Source of the DNA: an uncultured Oscillospiraceae bacterium
GTDB lineage: Bacteria > Bacillota_A > Clostridia > Oscillospirales > Oscillospiraceae
Direction of reading: 5' to 3'
Assembly (NCBI GenBank): GCA_900770015.1
Contig: CAAGIU010000200.1
Coordinates: 1 to 11,531, forward strand
Length of the DNA: 11,531 bases
Under the pieces are notes generated by a model, which had not been told where the DNA came from, did no database searches, and worked only from the letters and a program-made list of their open reading frames with translations. Both the position numbers and the translations under genes were made by a program. The number at the start of each line of letters is the position of its first letter. Position 1 is the stretch's first letter. Positions 1 to 8,126 of this stretch are shown piece by piece.

Positions 1-179
1 GCGTGCACCAAGGCTCCCTCTGGGAGGGAGCTGTCAGCCGAACAGGCTGACTGAAGGAGAGAGCCTTGGGATTTTAGATGCGGCACCGAATGAAGCGCTG
101 GTGGTGGACCAACGTTCTCTCCTTCAGTCCGCTTCGCGGCCAGCTCCCTCCCAGAGGGAGCCTTTGGCGTGTACCACGC
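1..179. repeat. MITE-like palindromic repeat element with imperfect terminal inverted repeats
   Basis: This is a non-coding element built from two imperfect inverted arms, about 12-65 and 112-162. Both arms carry the 19-base hairpin GCTCCCTC-loop-GAGGGAGC (13-31 on the left, 143-161 on the right). A second small hairpin follows in each arm: CAGCC/GGCTG at 35-49 on the left and CCGC/GCGG at 129-139 on the right. Each arm then has the sequence ACTGAAGGAGAGA, read inward. The roughly 46-base centre shows no coding sign. A near-direct repeat GCGTGYACCA lies at 1-10 and 167-176, and GCGTG-TAC-CACGC at 167-179 is itself a palindrome. There is no transposase, so any mobility would be in trans. The outer boundaries are approximate because the sequence before base 1 is unseen. 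Confidence 0.75.
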
Positions 180-186
180 GGTTTGG

Positions 187-218
187 TTTACCGTTTATCA
201 AGCCCGCCAAATTACAAT
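187..218 (+). promoter_or_regulatory. Weak candidate promoter for the operon
   Basis: TACAAT at 213-218 matches a sigma-70-type -10 box at five of six positions and sits about 50 bases before the first start codon. The best upstream -35-like hexamer, TTTACC at 187-192, matches four of six, but the spacer is 20 bases, longer than the preferred 17. No extended -10 TG is seen. The site lies just downstream of the repeat element, in the only AT-rich stretch before the operon. The operon could instead be read from upstream of the window. Confidence 0.2.
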
Positions 219-270
219 TTGCTGAGTGAACACGATACGCACATTACCAAATCAGAACGGAGAGATTCCC

Positions 271-1053
271 ATGAAGGTTGTCATTCTGGCAGGCGGATTC
301 GGAACCCGGATCAGCGACGAGAGCCAGTACCGCCCCAAGCCCATGGTGGAGCTGGGGGGGATGCCCATTCTCTGGCACATCATGAAGCTGTACGCCGCCC
401 ACGGGTTCAACGAGTTCATCATCTGCGCGGGCTACAAGCAGCACGTCATCAAGGAATATTTTGCGGACTATTTTCTGCACACCTCGGACATCACCTTCGA
501 TTTCACCAACGGCAGAAACGAAATGATCGTCCACCGGAACAATTCCGAGCGCTGGAAGGTCACCGTGGTGGACACCGGCCTTGCCACCATGACCGGCGGC
601 CGGGTGCGGCGGGTGCGGGAATACCTGGGCAATGAGCCCTTCCTGCTGACCTACGGCGACGGCGTTTCCGATGTGGACATCCGGCAGCAGGTGGCCTTCC
701 ACCGCAGCCACGGGAAAATGGTCACCGTCAGCGCCTACAACGTGGGCCAGCGCTTCGGTGTGCTGGACATCGACGACCACGGCCGGATCACCCAGTTCCG
801 GGAGAAGGCCCGGGGCGACGGGAGCCTGGTGAACATCGGCTACATGGTCTGCAACCCCGAATTCCTGGACCTCATCGACGGCGACGAAACCGTTCTGGAA
901 AAGGACCCCCTGGAAAGGGCGACGAAAATGGGTCAGGTCATGGCCTATAAGCACGAGGGCTTCTGGCAGTGCATGGACACCCTGCGGGAAAAGCAGCTGC
1001 TGGAGCAGCTCTGGCAGTCCGGCAATGCCCCCTGGAAAGTGTGGGATGACTGA
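271..1053 (+). CDS. rfbF: Glucose-1-phosphate cytidylyltransferase
   Basis: This cytoplasmic enzyme makes CDP-glucose from CTP and alpha-D-glucose-1-phosphate, the first step to CDP-3,6-dideoxyhexoses. The 260-residue protein is close to the roughly 257 residues of Salmonella RfbF. It has the sugar-nucleotidyltransferase loop GGFGTR (8-13), the KPMVE segment with K23 for substrate phosphate, PILWHIMKLY (32-41), DTG..TGGR (101-111), the metal-site region YGDGVSD (128-134), and near the end FWQCMDTLRE (231-240), the family's typical C-terminal motif. The ATG at 271 is preceded by CGGAGAG (258-264) and matches the family N-terminus. An in-frame GTG at 226 would add 15 residues that the family lacks. 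It is the first gene of the operon and its stop overlaps the next start by one base (TGATG). The assignment is firm by motif and context. Confidence 0.95.
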   Translation: MKVVILAGGFGTRISDESQYRPKPMVELGGMPILWHIMKLYAAHGFNEFIICAGYKQHVIKEYFADYFLHTSDITFDFTNGRNEMIVHRNNSERWKVTVVDTGLATMTGGRVRRVREYLGNEPFLLTYGDGVSDVDIRQQVAFHRSHGKMVTVSAYNVGQRFGVLDIDDHGRITQFREKARGDGSLVNIGYMVCNPEFLDLIDGDETVLEKDPLERATKMGQVMAYKHEGFWQCMDTLREKQLLEQLWQSGNAPWKVWDD

Positions 1054-2114
1054 TGGAGCTGACATTTTACCGGGGGAAGCGGGTGCTGGTCACCGGGCAC
1101 ACCGGCTTCAAGGGCAGCTGGCTCTGCCGGATGCTGGTGAACGCGGGGGCCATCGTCACTGGCTGCAGCCTGGATGCCCCCACACAGCCGAATCTCTGGG
1201 AACTGTCCGGCCTCGGGCAGAGGATCACCGACATCCGGGCGGATGTGCGGGATTTTGACCGTTTGATGCAGGTCTTTGCCGAGGCGCAGCCGGAGATCGT
1301 GTTCCATCTGGCGGCCCAGCCCATTGTCCGGGAGAGCTACCGCAATCCCCGGGAAACCTACGAAATCAACGTCATGGGCACCGTGAACCTGCTGGAGTGC
1401 GTGCGCCGGTGCAGCAGCGTGAAAAGCGTGGTGAACGTGACCACGGACAAGGTCTACCGGAACAACGAATGGAGCTGGGGCTACCGGGAGAACGAGACTC
1501 TGGACGGCTTCGACCCCTACTCCAACAGCAAGAGCTGCTCGGAGCTGGTGACGGCAACCTACCTGCGCTGCTTCTTTTCCGGCGAGGGCGCCCCGGCGGT
1601 CTCCACGGCCAGAGCCGGAAACGTCATCGGCGGCGGCGACTTTGCCGGGGACCGGATCATTCCGGACTGCATCCGCGCCGCAGCGGCGGGAAAGCCCATC
1701 GAGGTGCGCAATCCCCATTCCGTCCGGCCCTACCAGCACGTGCTGGAGCCGCTGGCGGTGTATCTGATGATTGCGCAGAAGCAATACGAGGACAAAACCT
1801 ATGCCGGGTGCTACAACGTGGGCCCGGAGGAATGCGACTGCCTGACCACGGGCCAGCTGGCGGAGCTGTTCTGCCATCACTGGGACGGCGCCCGGTGGGA
1901 ATGCCGCGCCCAGGAAAACGCCCCCCACGAGGCGAATTTCCTGAAGCTGGACTGCAGCGCTCTGAAAGCCGTCTTCGGCTGGAGGCCCCGCTGGCATATG
2001 GACACCTGCATGGAGATGGTCTGCCGGTTCACCCGGGTCTGGCTGGACGGCGGCGACATCGGGCAGGAAATGGACAGGGAGATCGCGGTTTTCCTGTCGG
2101 AAGAGGAGAGATAA
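1053..2114 (+). CDS. rfbG: CDP-glucose 4,6-dehydratase
   Basis: This NAD-dependent extended short-chain dehydrogenase/reductase (SDR) converts CDP-glucose to CDP-4-dehydro-6-deoxyglucose. The 353-residue protein starts with the Rossmann motif TGHTGFKGSWL (14-24), in which HTGFKG is characteristic of the CDP-glucose branch. The catalytic triad is visible as T131-D132-K133 in TTDK and the Y156-x3-K160 pair in DPYSNSK. Other family marks are HLAAQP (85-90), GYRENE (143-148), ARAGNVIGGGD (187-197), RPYQHVLEPL (225-234) and HEANFLKLD (292-300). Length matches the roughly 359-residue Salmonella enzyme. The start codon shares its A with the stop of rfbF, so translation is probably coupled. The next gene begins 3 bases after its stop. 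CDP-sugar specificity is inferred from close similarity and from the adjacent cytidylyltransferase. Confidence 0.95.
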   Translation: MELTFYRGKRVLVTGHTGFKGSWLCRMLVNAGAIVTGCSLDAPTQPNLWELSGLGQRITDIRADVRDFDRLMQVFAEAQPEIVFHLAAQPIVRESYRNPRETYEINVMGTVNLLECVRRCSSVKSVVNVTTDKVYRNNEWSWGYRENETLDGFDPYSNSKSCSELVTATYLRCFFSGEGAPAVSTARAGNVIGGGDFAGDRIIPDCIRAAAAGKPIEVRNPHSVRPYQHVLEPLAVYLMIAQKQYEDKTYAGCYNVGPEECDCLTTGQLAELFCHHWDGARWECRAQENAPHEANFLKLDCSALKAVFGWRPRWHMDTCMEMVCRFTRVWLDGGDIGQEMDREIAVFLSEEER

Positions 2115-2117
2115 ACC

Positions 2118-3464
2118 ATGGCTGTCTGGAAAGACGAGCAGGAAGCACGGGAGCAGATCAAGGGACTGGTGGCCCAATATTACCGTCAGTTCAAGCAGAA
2201 TACAAAAGAATTTCAGCCCGGAGACCGGATCAACTACGCCTCCCGGGTTTATGACGAGAAGGAGATGTGCGCCCTCACCGACGCGGCGCTGGATTTCTGG
2301 CTCACCACGGGCCGCTTTGCCGAGGAATTCGAGCGGGAGTTCGCCCGGTGGATCGGCGTGCGGTTTGCGCATCTGGTGAACAGCGGGTCCTCGGCAAATC
2401 TGCTGGCCTTTATGGCGCTCACCGCGCCGGAGCTGGGAAAGCGCCGGATCCTGCCGGGGGACGAGGTCATCACCGTGGCCTGCAGCTTCCCCACCACCGT
2501 GACACCGATTCTGCAGTATGGCGCGGTGCCGGTGTTCGTGGATGTGACGGTTCCGCAGTACAACATCGACATTACCTGTCTGGAAGCTGCGCTCAGCCAC
2601 AGAACAAAGGCCGTGATGCTCGCCCACACCCTGGGAAATCCCTTTGACCTCCGGGCGGTGCGCAGCTTCTGTGACCGCCACGGACTGTGGCTCATCGAGG
2701 ACAACTGCGATTGTCTGGGCTCGCAGTATACCATTGACGGTGTGACGAAATACACCGGCACCTGGGGCGACATCGGCACCAGCAGCTTCTATCCGCCCCA
2801 CCACATGACCATGGGCGAGGGCGGCTGCGTATACACCGACAACCCGCTGCTCAGCCGCCTGATCCGCAGCTACCGGGACTGGGGCCGGGGCTGCGTCTGC
2901 CCCTCCGGGCAGGACAATTTCTGTGGCCACCGGTTTGAGGGGCAGTATGGGCTTTTGCCCGCCGGGTACGATCACAAATATGTATACACCCATTTCGGCT
3001 ACAACCTGAAGGTCACCGACCTGCAGGCCGCCATCGGCTGTGAGCAGCTGAAGAAATTCCCGGCCTTTATCGAACGCCGCCGCCACAACTGGCAGCGGCT
3101 GCGTGACGCGCTGGAAAACAGCGGCGCGGCGGACAAGCTGATTCTGCCGGAGCCTGCGGAAAACAGCCGGCCATCCTGGTTCGGCTTCCTGATCTCCGTA
3201 AAGCCGGAGACGGGGCTGGACAGGAACCGGATAACAGCCTGCCTGGAAGAACACAACATTCAGACCCGGCTGCTGTTCAGCGGAAACCTGATCCGCCACC
3301 CGTGCTTCGATCAGATCCGCGGAACGGAGGCATACCGGGTGGTGGGGAATCTGGAGCAGACGGATTTCATCATGAACCACACCTTCTGGGTGGGGGTTTA
3401 CCCGGGAATGACCGACGCGATGATCGACTATATGGCAAAGATCATCACGGAGGCTGTGCAGTGA
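2118..3464 (+). CDS. rfbH: CDP-4-dehydro-6-deoxyglucose 3-dehydratase (E1, PMP- and [2Fe-2S]-dependent)
   Basis: This enzyme removes the C-3 hydroxyl of CDP-4-dehydro-6-deoxyglucose, the defining step of 3,6-dideoxyhexose synthesis. It belongs to the DegT/DnrJ/EryC1 aminotransferase fold. The usual PLP-binding lysine is replaced by histidine: the motif reads FYPPHHMTMGEGG (224-236), with H228 at the lysine position, as in known E1 dehydrases. A [2Fe-2S] ligand set is visible: C259-x-C261-x7-C269 in the RDWGRGC segment, plus an upstream cysteine at C197 or C199 in EDNCDC. GYDHKY (283-288) and GYNLKVTDLQAA (294-305) are also typical. At 448 residues it is close to the roughly 437 of the Salmonella protein. 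AGGAG at 2104-2108 precedes the ATG. The family needs a dedicated iron-sulfur flavin reductase (E3), which is not encoded in this window. Confidence 0.95.
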   Translation: MAVWKDEQEAREQIKGLVAQYYRQFKQNTKEFQPGDRINYASRVYDEKEMCALTDAALDFWLTTGRFAEEFEREFARWIGVRFAHLVNSGSSANLLAFMALTAPELGKRRILPGDEVITVACSFPTTVTPILQYGAVPVFVDVTVPQYNIDITCLEAALSHRTKAVMLAHTLGNPFDLRAVRSFCDRHGLWLIEDNCDCLGSQYTIDGVTKYTGTWGDIGTSSFYPPHHMTMGEGGCVYTDNPLLSRLIRSYRDWGRGCVCPSGQDNFCGHRFEGQYGLLPAGYDHKYVYTHFGYNLKVTDLQAAIGCEQLKKFPAFIERRRHNWQRLRDALENSGAADKLILPEPAENSRPSWFGFLISVKPETGLDRNRITACLEEHNIQTRLLFSGNLIRHPCFDQIRGTEAYRVVGNLEQTDFIMNHTFWVGVYPGMTDAMIDYMAKIITEAVQ

Positions 3465-3481
3465 AGACAGGAGGGGACGCC

Positions 3482-4402
3482 GTGAAGAAGGTACTGGTCA
3501 CCGGTGCCGGCGGATTTCTGGGACAGAATCTGGTGCGCGAGCTGCTGGAGCAGGGCGATGAGGTCTTTGCCGTTCTGCGCGACATCCGCCGCTTCCCGCT
3601 GAAGCACGAAAACCTGCACGTCATCGTCTGCGGCATGGAGGAGTATGAAACACTGGCCGGGCGCAAGGAGCTGAGGGACATTCCCATTGTGTTCCATCTG
3701 GCCTGGGCAGGTGTTTCCGGCCCGGGCAGCACGGACTATGCCCTCCAGCTGAACAACGTGAAATGCGCCTGCGACCTGCAGACGGCGGCGGCACAGCTGG
3801 GCATCCGCCGGTTTGCCTTCGCCGACAGCATCATGGAACTGGAACATACCAAGGCCATGGCCTCCGGCTGCTGCCGGCTGCCCCTGCGGCACACCTACCA
3901 TGTGGCAAAGCTGGCCGCCCGGGAGCTTCTGCAGCTTCGCTGCGCCAATGCAGGCATGGAGTTTGTGCCCCTGCTGATCTCCAATGTCTACGGCCCCGGG
4001 GAGAATTCCCCCAGGCTCATCAACACCGCCATCCGCGCTCTGATGGCCCGGGAGCATATGTCCTTCACCCCATCGGAGCAGCTCTACGACTTCATCTACA
4101 TCACCGATGCCGTCCGGGCCATGGCGCTGGCAGGCGAACGGGGAACGCCCAACCGCCTGTGCTACATCGGAAGCCCGGAGCCAAGGCCGCTGAAGGATTT
4201 CCTCACGGAAATGCGCGACGAGCTGGCCCCCGGCTTTCCCCTGGGCATCGGGGAGCTTCCCTTTTCCGGCGTCAGCCTGGACTACACCGAGTTTGACACC
4301 AAACTGCTATATCGCGACCTGGGATTCCGGCAGGAGGTCCCCTTCCGCCGGGGCGTCCGCATGACGGCCGACCGGATCGCAGAAAAAGAGGCGCAGGCAT
4401 GA
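3482..4402 (+). CDS. NAD(P)-dependent extended SDR, probable 4-keto reductase of the CDP-dideoxyhexose pathway
   Basis: This is a 306-residue extended SDR epimerase/reductase. It has the Rossmann motif TGAGGFLG (7-14), HLAWAGVSG (72-80), a catalytic S116 in ADSIME, the Y139-x3-K143 pair in TYHVAK, and NVYGPG about 25 residues further on. The likely role is NAD(P)H reduction at C-4 of the 3,6-dideoxy intermediate to give a finished CDP-3,6-dideoxyhexose, as RfbJ (abequose) or RfbS (paratose) do in Salmonella. The sequence alone does not tell which stereoisomer forms. The GTG at 3482 was chosen because AGGAGGGG (3469-3476) lies 5 bases before it and translation begins directly at the Rossmann strand. 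An in-frame GTG at 3461 is possible but overlaps rfbH. The stop overlaps the next start (ATGA). The fold is certain; the exact substrate is inferred from position. Confidence 0.8.
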   Translation: MKKVLVTGAGGFLGQNLVRELLEQGDEVFAVLRDIRRFPLKHENLHVIVCGMEEYETLAGRKELRDIPIVFHLAWAGVSGPGSTDYALQLNNVKCACDLQTAAAQLGIRRFAFADSIMELEHTKAMASGCCRLPLRHTYHVAKLAARELLQLRCANAGMEFVPLLISNVYGPGENSPRLINTAIRALMAREHMSFTPSEQLYDFIYITDAVRAMALAGERGTPNRLCYIGSPEPRPLKDFLTEMRDELAPGFPLGIGELPFSGVSLDYTEFDTKLLYRDLGFRQEVPFRRGVRMTADRIAEKEAQA

Positions 4403-5388
4403 AAAAGACAATCACCATCGTCATCCCCACCTACAACGAGGAGGCAAACGTCCTCAACACCTATGACCGGCTGAGCCGGGTGTTTCAGACGGAGCTGCCC
4501 GAATACCGGATGGAGCTACTGTACATCGACAACGACTCCGCCGACGACACCCGGAAGCTGATTACATCCCTGGCCACCCGGGACCCGGACGTGAAGGCCA
4601 TCTTCAACGCCCGGAACTTCGGCTACAGCCGCTCCATCTTCTACGGTCTGACCCAGGCGGAGGGAGACTGCGCCGTGCTGATGAACGCGGACATGCAGGA
4701 CCCCCCGGAGGTCATCCCCGAAATGGTAAAGAAATGGGAGGAAGGCAGCCAGGTGGTGGTGGGCATCAAGAGCAAGAGCAAGGAATCGCCGCTGATGTAC
4801 CTGATCCGCAGCATTTACTATCGGTTCGTGGCCGCCGTCAGCGAGGTGGAGCACATCGAGCACTTCGACGGCTTCGGACTGTACGACGCCTCCTTTATCA
4901 AAATCCTCCGGGAGCTTCACGACCCGGTGCCCTATCTGCGGGGCATCGTCTCCGAGCTGGGCTGCGACCGGGGAGAGGTGCACTATGAGCAGGACATCCG
5001 CCGGGGCGGCAAATCCAGCTTCAATTTCCTGCGGCTGTATGACGTGGCCATGCTGGGCATCACCTCCTACTCCAAGGCCTTCATGCGCCTGGCCACCTTC
5101 CTGGGGGCGGGCATCGGCGGCGTCAGCCTGCTGATTGCCCTGTTTACCCTCATCCGCAAGCTGCTGTTCTGGGATACGTTTCCCATCGGCACGGCGGCCA
5201 TCTCCATCGGCGTGTTCTTCTTCGGAGGGCTGCAGCTGTTCTTCACCGGCATCATCGGCGAGTACATCAGCTACATCAACCTGCGGGTGATGGACAGGCC
5301 CCTGGTCATCGAGAAAAAACGGCTGAATTTTGAGAAAAAATCCGCCGGGAAAGAAGAGGAACCGGAATATGCGGCTGCAAAAGAATAA
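4399..5388 (+). CDS. GtrB/DPM1-like polyprenyl-phosphate glycosyltransferase (GT2) with two C-terminal membrane helices
   Basis: This GT2 enzyme probably transfers a sugar from a nucleotide sugar to undecaprenyl phosphate on the inner face of the membrane. The 329-residue protein has the GT-A domain first: VIPTYNEE (8-15), YIDNDSADDT (42-51), ARNFGYSRS (71-79) and the metal-binding stretch NADMQDPPE (96-104), a variant of the DADLQDPPE motif. RRGGKSSF (201-208) precedes two hydrophobic spans, about 229-253 and 263-287, followed by a charged tail. This is the architecture of GtrB, ArnC and YkcC-type proteins. It overlaps the SDR gene by 4 bases, which ties it to the dideoxyhexose cassette, but donor specificity cannot be read from sequence. 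AAAGAGG upstream at about 4384-4391 serves as ribosome binding site. Confidence 0.88.
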   Translation: MKKTITIVIPTYNEEANVLNTYDRLSRVFQTELPEYRMELLYIDNDSADDTRKLITSLATRDPDVKAIFNARNFGYSRSIFYGLTQAEGDCAVLMNADMQDPPEVIPEMVKKWEEGSQVVVGIKSKSKESPLMYLIRSIYYRFVAAVSEVEHIEHFDGFGLYDASFIKILRELHDPVPYLRGIVSELGCDRGEVHYEQDIRRGGKSSFNFLRLYDVAMLGITSYSKAFMRLATFLGAGIGGVSLLIALFTLIRKLLFWDTFPIGTAAISIGVFFFGGLQLFFTGIIGEYISYINLRVMDRPLVIEKKRLNFEKKSAGKEEEPEYAAAKE

Positions 5389-6649
5389 TATTCGTCCGTT
5401 CCACCTGTTTTTGGCGCTGAGCCTTGTCTGCCTGATCCTCTTCGCTCTGATGATGCCCTGGCTGGGGCAGAAGGGCATGGACTGGGTGGTGATGGAGAAC
5501 AACTCCGATTTTGAGGCGGCGGACTACACCCTCTGCCAACTCTTCGCCCTCTGCGGCGACGAAGTGTACCACTGCGGCGTGGACGCCTGCTATTCGCCCC
5601 TGGCCTACGGCTTTTTCGCTCTGTTTAACAAAATCGGCGGGCTGGACAGGCTGCTGGCGGATGTGGACGTGGCAAGCCTGAGCTATCAGGAGATGATCGC
5701 CCTGACAAACGACATCCTCGCCATGCCCTATCAGATGCTGACCTACCTGATGTACATTCTCTTCGGCGTCCTGCTCTACCTTCTGGCGGTGGACACCCTG
5801 GACATCGGAAAAACCGGCAAACGGCTGCTGGCGCTCACCATCGTCTGCTCGGTGCCGCTGCTGTTCGGCGCGGCGGAGCGGGGAAACCTGACGCTGTATG
5901 TGGCCGCCATGGCGTTGCTCGCCTTCCGGTGGAAGGATGACGAAAGTCCCGTGAAGCGGGAGCTGGCGCTGCTGCTGATTGCGGCGGCGGCGGGCCTCAA
6001 ATTCTATCCGGCGTTTCTGGGCCTTCTGTACCTGCAGGAAAAGCGGTGGAAGGAGGCCGCAAGGCTCATCGTCTACGGGGCGCTGTTTGTTTTCGTGCCC
6101 TTCGCCGTCTACGGCGGGGTGGATGGATTGCTTTCCCTGCTGAGAAATCTTTCCCAGCTGTCCGCCTCCACATCCTATTCCCACAGAATCCAGTTCTTCC
6201 AGGGGCTGGTCACCTTCGTGCTCCCGCAGAAGGCGGGCAAGCTGCTGAGCCCCTTCTTCCTCCTGGCGCTTTTTGTGCTGTTCTTCGGCAGCCGGAACCG
6301 GGTGCGCCGGGCCACCTATCTTGCCGCCATGCTGGCGCTGTTCCCGCCCAATTCCTACCGCTATATGCTGCTGTTTTTCCTGCTGCCGCTGTTTTCCTGG
6401 ATCGAGGACGAGGGCAGCAGCAAAAGCAAAGGCGAATATGTCACCGCAGTTCTCTTTGGCTTTGTTTTCAGCGTGCCCGTATTCTTCGGCATTCTCACCG
6501 GCTTCCGCCTGAATTTTGGCTATTACACCCTGACCTATGTGGAGGCCTTTGTCTATCTTGCCGCCTGGGCGCTGCTGGGGTATCAGGTGATCCGGGGACT
6601 GATCCAGTGGAGAAACGAAAGGAAGTTGTGCCGTGCAAACGCTGTATGA
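5369..6649 (+). CDS. GT87/DUF2029-like integral membrane glycosyltransferase
   Basis: This 426-residue multi-pass membrane protein has about ten hydrophobic segments. It resembles the GT87 (DUF2029, PimE-type) polyprenol-phosphate-sugar-dependent transferases. Supporting marks are an acidic outer loop after the first helix (SDFEAADY, 46-53), YSPLAY (75-80), AERGN (169-173) and LKFYPAFLG (210-218), all in the usual order. It would move a sugar from a lipid-phosphate donor to an acceptor outside the membrane, possibly using the product of the preceding GtrB-like enzyme. The ATG at 5369 is preferred because GAGGAA (5356-5361) sits 7 bases upstream. A TTG at 5330 would add 13 lysine- and arginine-rich residues, with a deeper overlap. 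The chosen start overlaps the previous gene by 20 bases. Acceptor and sugar are unknown. Confidence 0.75.
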   Translation: MRLQKNNIRPFHLFLALSLVCLILFALMMPWLGQKGMDWVVMENNSDFEAADYTLCQLFALCGDEVYHCGVDACYSPLAYGFFALFNKIGGLDRLLADVDVASLSYQEMIALTNDILAMPYQMLTYLMYILFGVLLYLLAVDTLDIGKTGKRLLALTIVCSVPLLFGAAERGNLTLYVAAMALLAFRWKDDESPVKRELALLLIAAAAGLKFYPAFLGLLYLQEKRWKEAARLIVYGALFVFVPFAVYGGVDGLLSLLRNLSQLSASTSYSHRIQFFQGLVTFVLPQKAGKLLSPFFLLALFVLFFGSRNRVRRATYLAAMLALFPPNSYRYMLLFFLLPLFSWIEDEGSSKSKGEYVTAVLFGFVFSVPVFFGILTGFRLNFGYYTLTYVEAFVYLAAWALLGYQVIRGLIQWRNERKLCRANAV

Positions 6650-8126
6650 AAAAATCTGGGACGGCCTCACCGCCCATAAGCGTCTGGCGGGGGTGCTGGT
6701 GGGGTGCTTCCTCTTTGGGCTGATCTTCGTCATCTGTATGCAGTCGCCCATGAATCCCTTCCTGGTGGAGCTGCCCGGTGTTGACTCCGGCGTGTTCCAC
6801 TACGTCGCCTCGGTGATGCAAAAGGGCGGCCTTCCCTACCGGGATACCTTCGACCACAAGGGGCCGCTGCTGTACTTCATCAATTATCTGGGCCTGTGCA
6901 TAAACTACTACTCCGGCGCCTGGCTGCTGGAATTCTGCGCGCTGCTGGCCTGGATCGCCATCACCTACAAGACTGCCCGGCTGTTCTGCCGAAGGATCCC
7001 CGCCTGCTTTGTCTGCCTGATCGCATCCACGGCGCTGCTGAGTGCCTTCTTCGGCGGCAACTTCCCGGAATGCTACGCCCTGCCCTGCATCGCGGGGGCA
7101 TTCTGGATCTTCACGGATTATTTCCGGAACAACCGGGTCAACGCCGGACGGCTGGTGCTCTGCGGCGGACTGCTGGGCTGCGCCCTGATGCTCAAGCCCA
7201 ACACCATCAGCGTGTGGGTGGCTTACTGCATTGCCGTTCTGGTGCAGAAATGTATGCAGAAGCGCCCCCGGGATCTGCTGGGCTTCCTTGGCTGGTTCCT
7301 GCTGGGGCTGGGGGCGGTGCTGATACCCATTGTTATCTACCTGGTTTCCAACGGGATCTTCCAGGATTTCCTGGATGCCTATTTCCTGCTGAACTTCCAG
7401 TACTCCACCGTGGGCGGCGAAATGTCCCCGGTGAGCCTGGCAAAGGACTTCCTGCGCAAAAGCTGGGCGATCCCCCGCCTGATGATCGTTGTGTCCTGCC
7501 TGCTTCAGAAGAAGACCCGGAGCATTTACTGGTTCGCCTGGCTGGGATATTTCCTGCTCTCGCTGGCCATGTGCTTCATGAACGGCAACAATTATGTCTA
7601 CTACACCATCACTATGGTGCCCTGCTATGTGGCGCCGCTGGCATATTTCCTGGGCAAGATGCACTATGACAGGAAAAGCAACTACGCTTTGCAGGCGCTG
7701 GCGCTGGTGACTGCGGCGATCCTCGTCTCCAGCTGGTATCTCCCCGCCAAAACCAGCGTGAAAAAGGTGATTCGCGCCACGCCCCAGGTGAGCCTGGGCG
7801 ACGAGCACCATCAGCAGCTTTACCGGCTCATTGAGGAGTACACCGACGAGGATGAGCCCATCATCGTCTACGGCAACGAAGACGCCTTCTATTTCTACGG
7901 CCACCGCTTTGCTGCCTCCAAATACTCCTTCCAGTACCCAATCATCTTCAAAAGCGAGAAAATCAAAAACGAATTCTTCGCCGAGCTGGACGAGAAGCTG
8001 CCAAAGCTGATTCTGGTGCAGAGCCTGTGGTGCAGCGACGAATACATCGGGGAGTTCCTGGAAACCCACCCCTACGAATGCATCACGGATTTTGACGACT
8101 ATGCCCTGTATTTGCGATCCGAATAG
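6633..8126 (+). CDS. GT39/PMT-like membrane glycosyltransferase with C-terminal soluble domain
   Basis: This 497-residue protein has a short cytoplasmic N-terminus, a first helix at about 18-37, then a periplasm-type loop with PGVDSGVFHYVA (48-59; D51 is a likely catalytic acid) and RDTFDHKGPLLY (70-81). That acid plus DHKGP pattern is typical of bacterial GT39/ArnT/PMT-related (GT-C fold) transferases that use polyprenyl-phosphate sugars. About ten further hydrophobic spans follow to about residue 375. The last 110 or so residues are hydrophilic and probably lie outside the membrane. The start is GTG at 6633 with AAAGGA (6618-6623) upstream, and it overlaps the preceding gene by 17 bases. 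It is probably a second extracytoplasmic transferase of the same surface polymer. Donor and acceptor are unknown. Confidence 0.75.
   Translation: MQTLYEKIWDGLTAHKRLAGVLVGCFLFGLIFVICMQSPMNPFLVELPGVDSGVFHYVASVMQKGGLPYRDTFDHKGPLLYFINYLGLCINYYSGAWLLEFCALLAWIAITYKTARLFCRRIPACFVCLIASTALLSAFFGGNFPECYALPCIAGAFWIFTDYFRNNRVNAGRLVLCGGLLGCALMLKPNTISVWVAYCIAVLVQKCMQKRPRDLLGFLGWFLLGLGAVLIPIVIYLVSNGIFQDFLDAYFLLNFQYSTVGGEMSPVSLAKDFLRKSWAIPRLMIVVSCLLQKKTRSIYWFAWLGYFLLSLAMCFMNGNNYVYYTITMVPCYVAPLAYFLGKMHYDRKSNYALQALALVTAAILVSSWYLPAKTSVKKVIRATPQVSLGDEHHQQLYRLIEEYTDEDEPIIVYGNEDAFYFYGHRFAASKYSFQYPIIFKSEKIKNEFFAELDEKLPKLILVQSLWCSDEYIGEFLETHPYECITDFDDYALYLRSE

Noticed and set aside
226..270. Upstream GTG start for rfbF
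   Set aside because: It would add 15 residues absent from the family. The ATG at 271 has a good ribosome binding site and gives the expected N-terminus.
78..635. An open frame starting inside the first repeat
   Set aside because: It reads through non-coding repeat sequence and then an alternative frame of rfbF. Its product matches nothing I recognise.
945..3380. An 811-codon open frame on the minus strand
   Set aside because: It lies opposite rfbF, rfbG and rfbH, which have clear family motifs. GC-rich codon bias opens the antisense frame, and the translation is low-complexity with no recognisable domain.
3302..3481. Longer N-terminus for the SDR gene
   Set aside because: It would overlap the end of rfbH by over 160 bases and place 60 unrelated residues before the Rossmann strand. 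The GTG at 3482 has a strong ribosome binding site.
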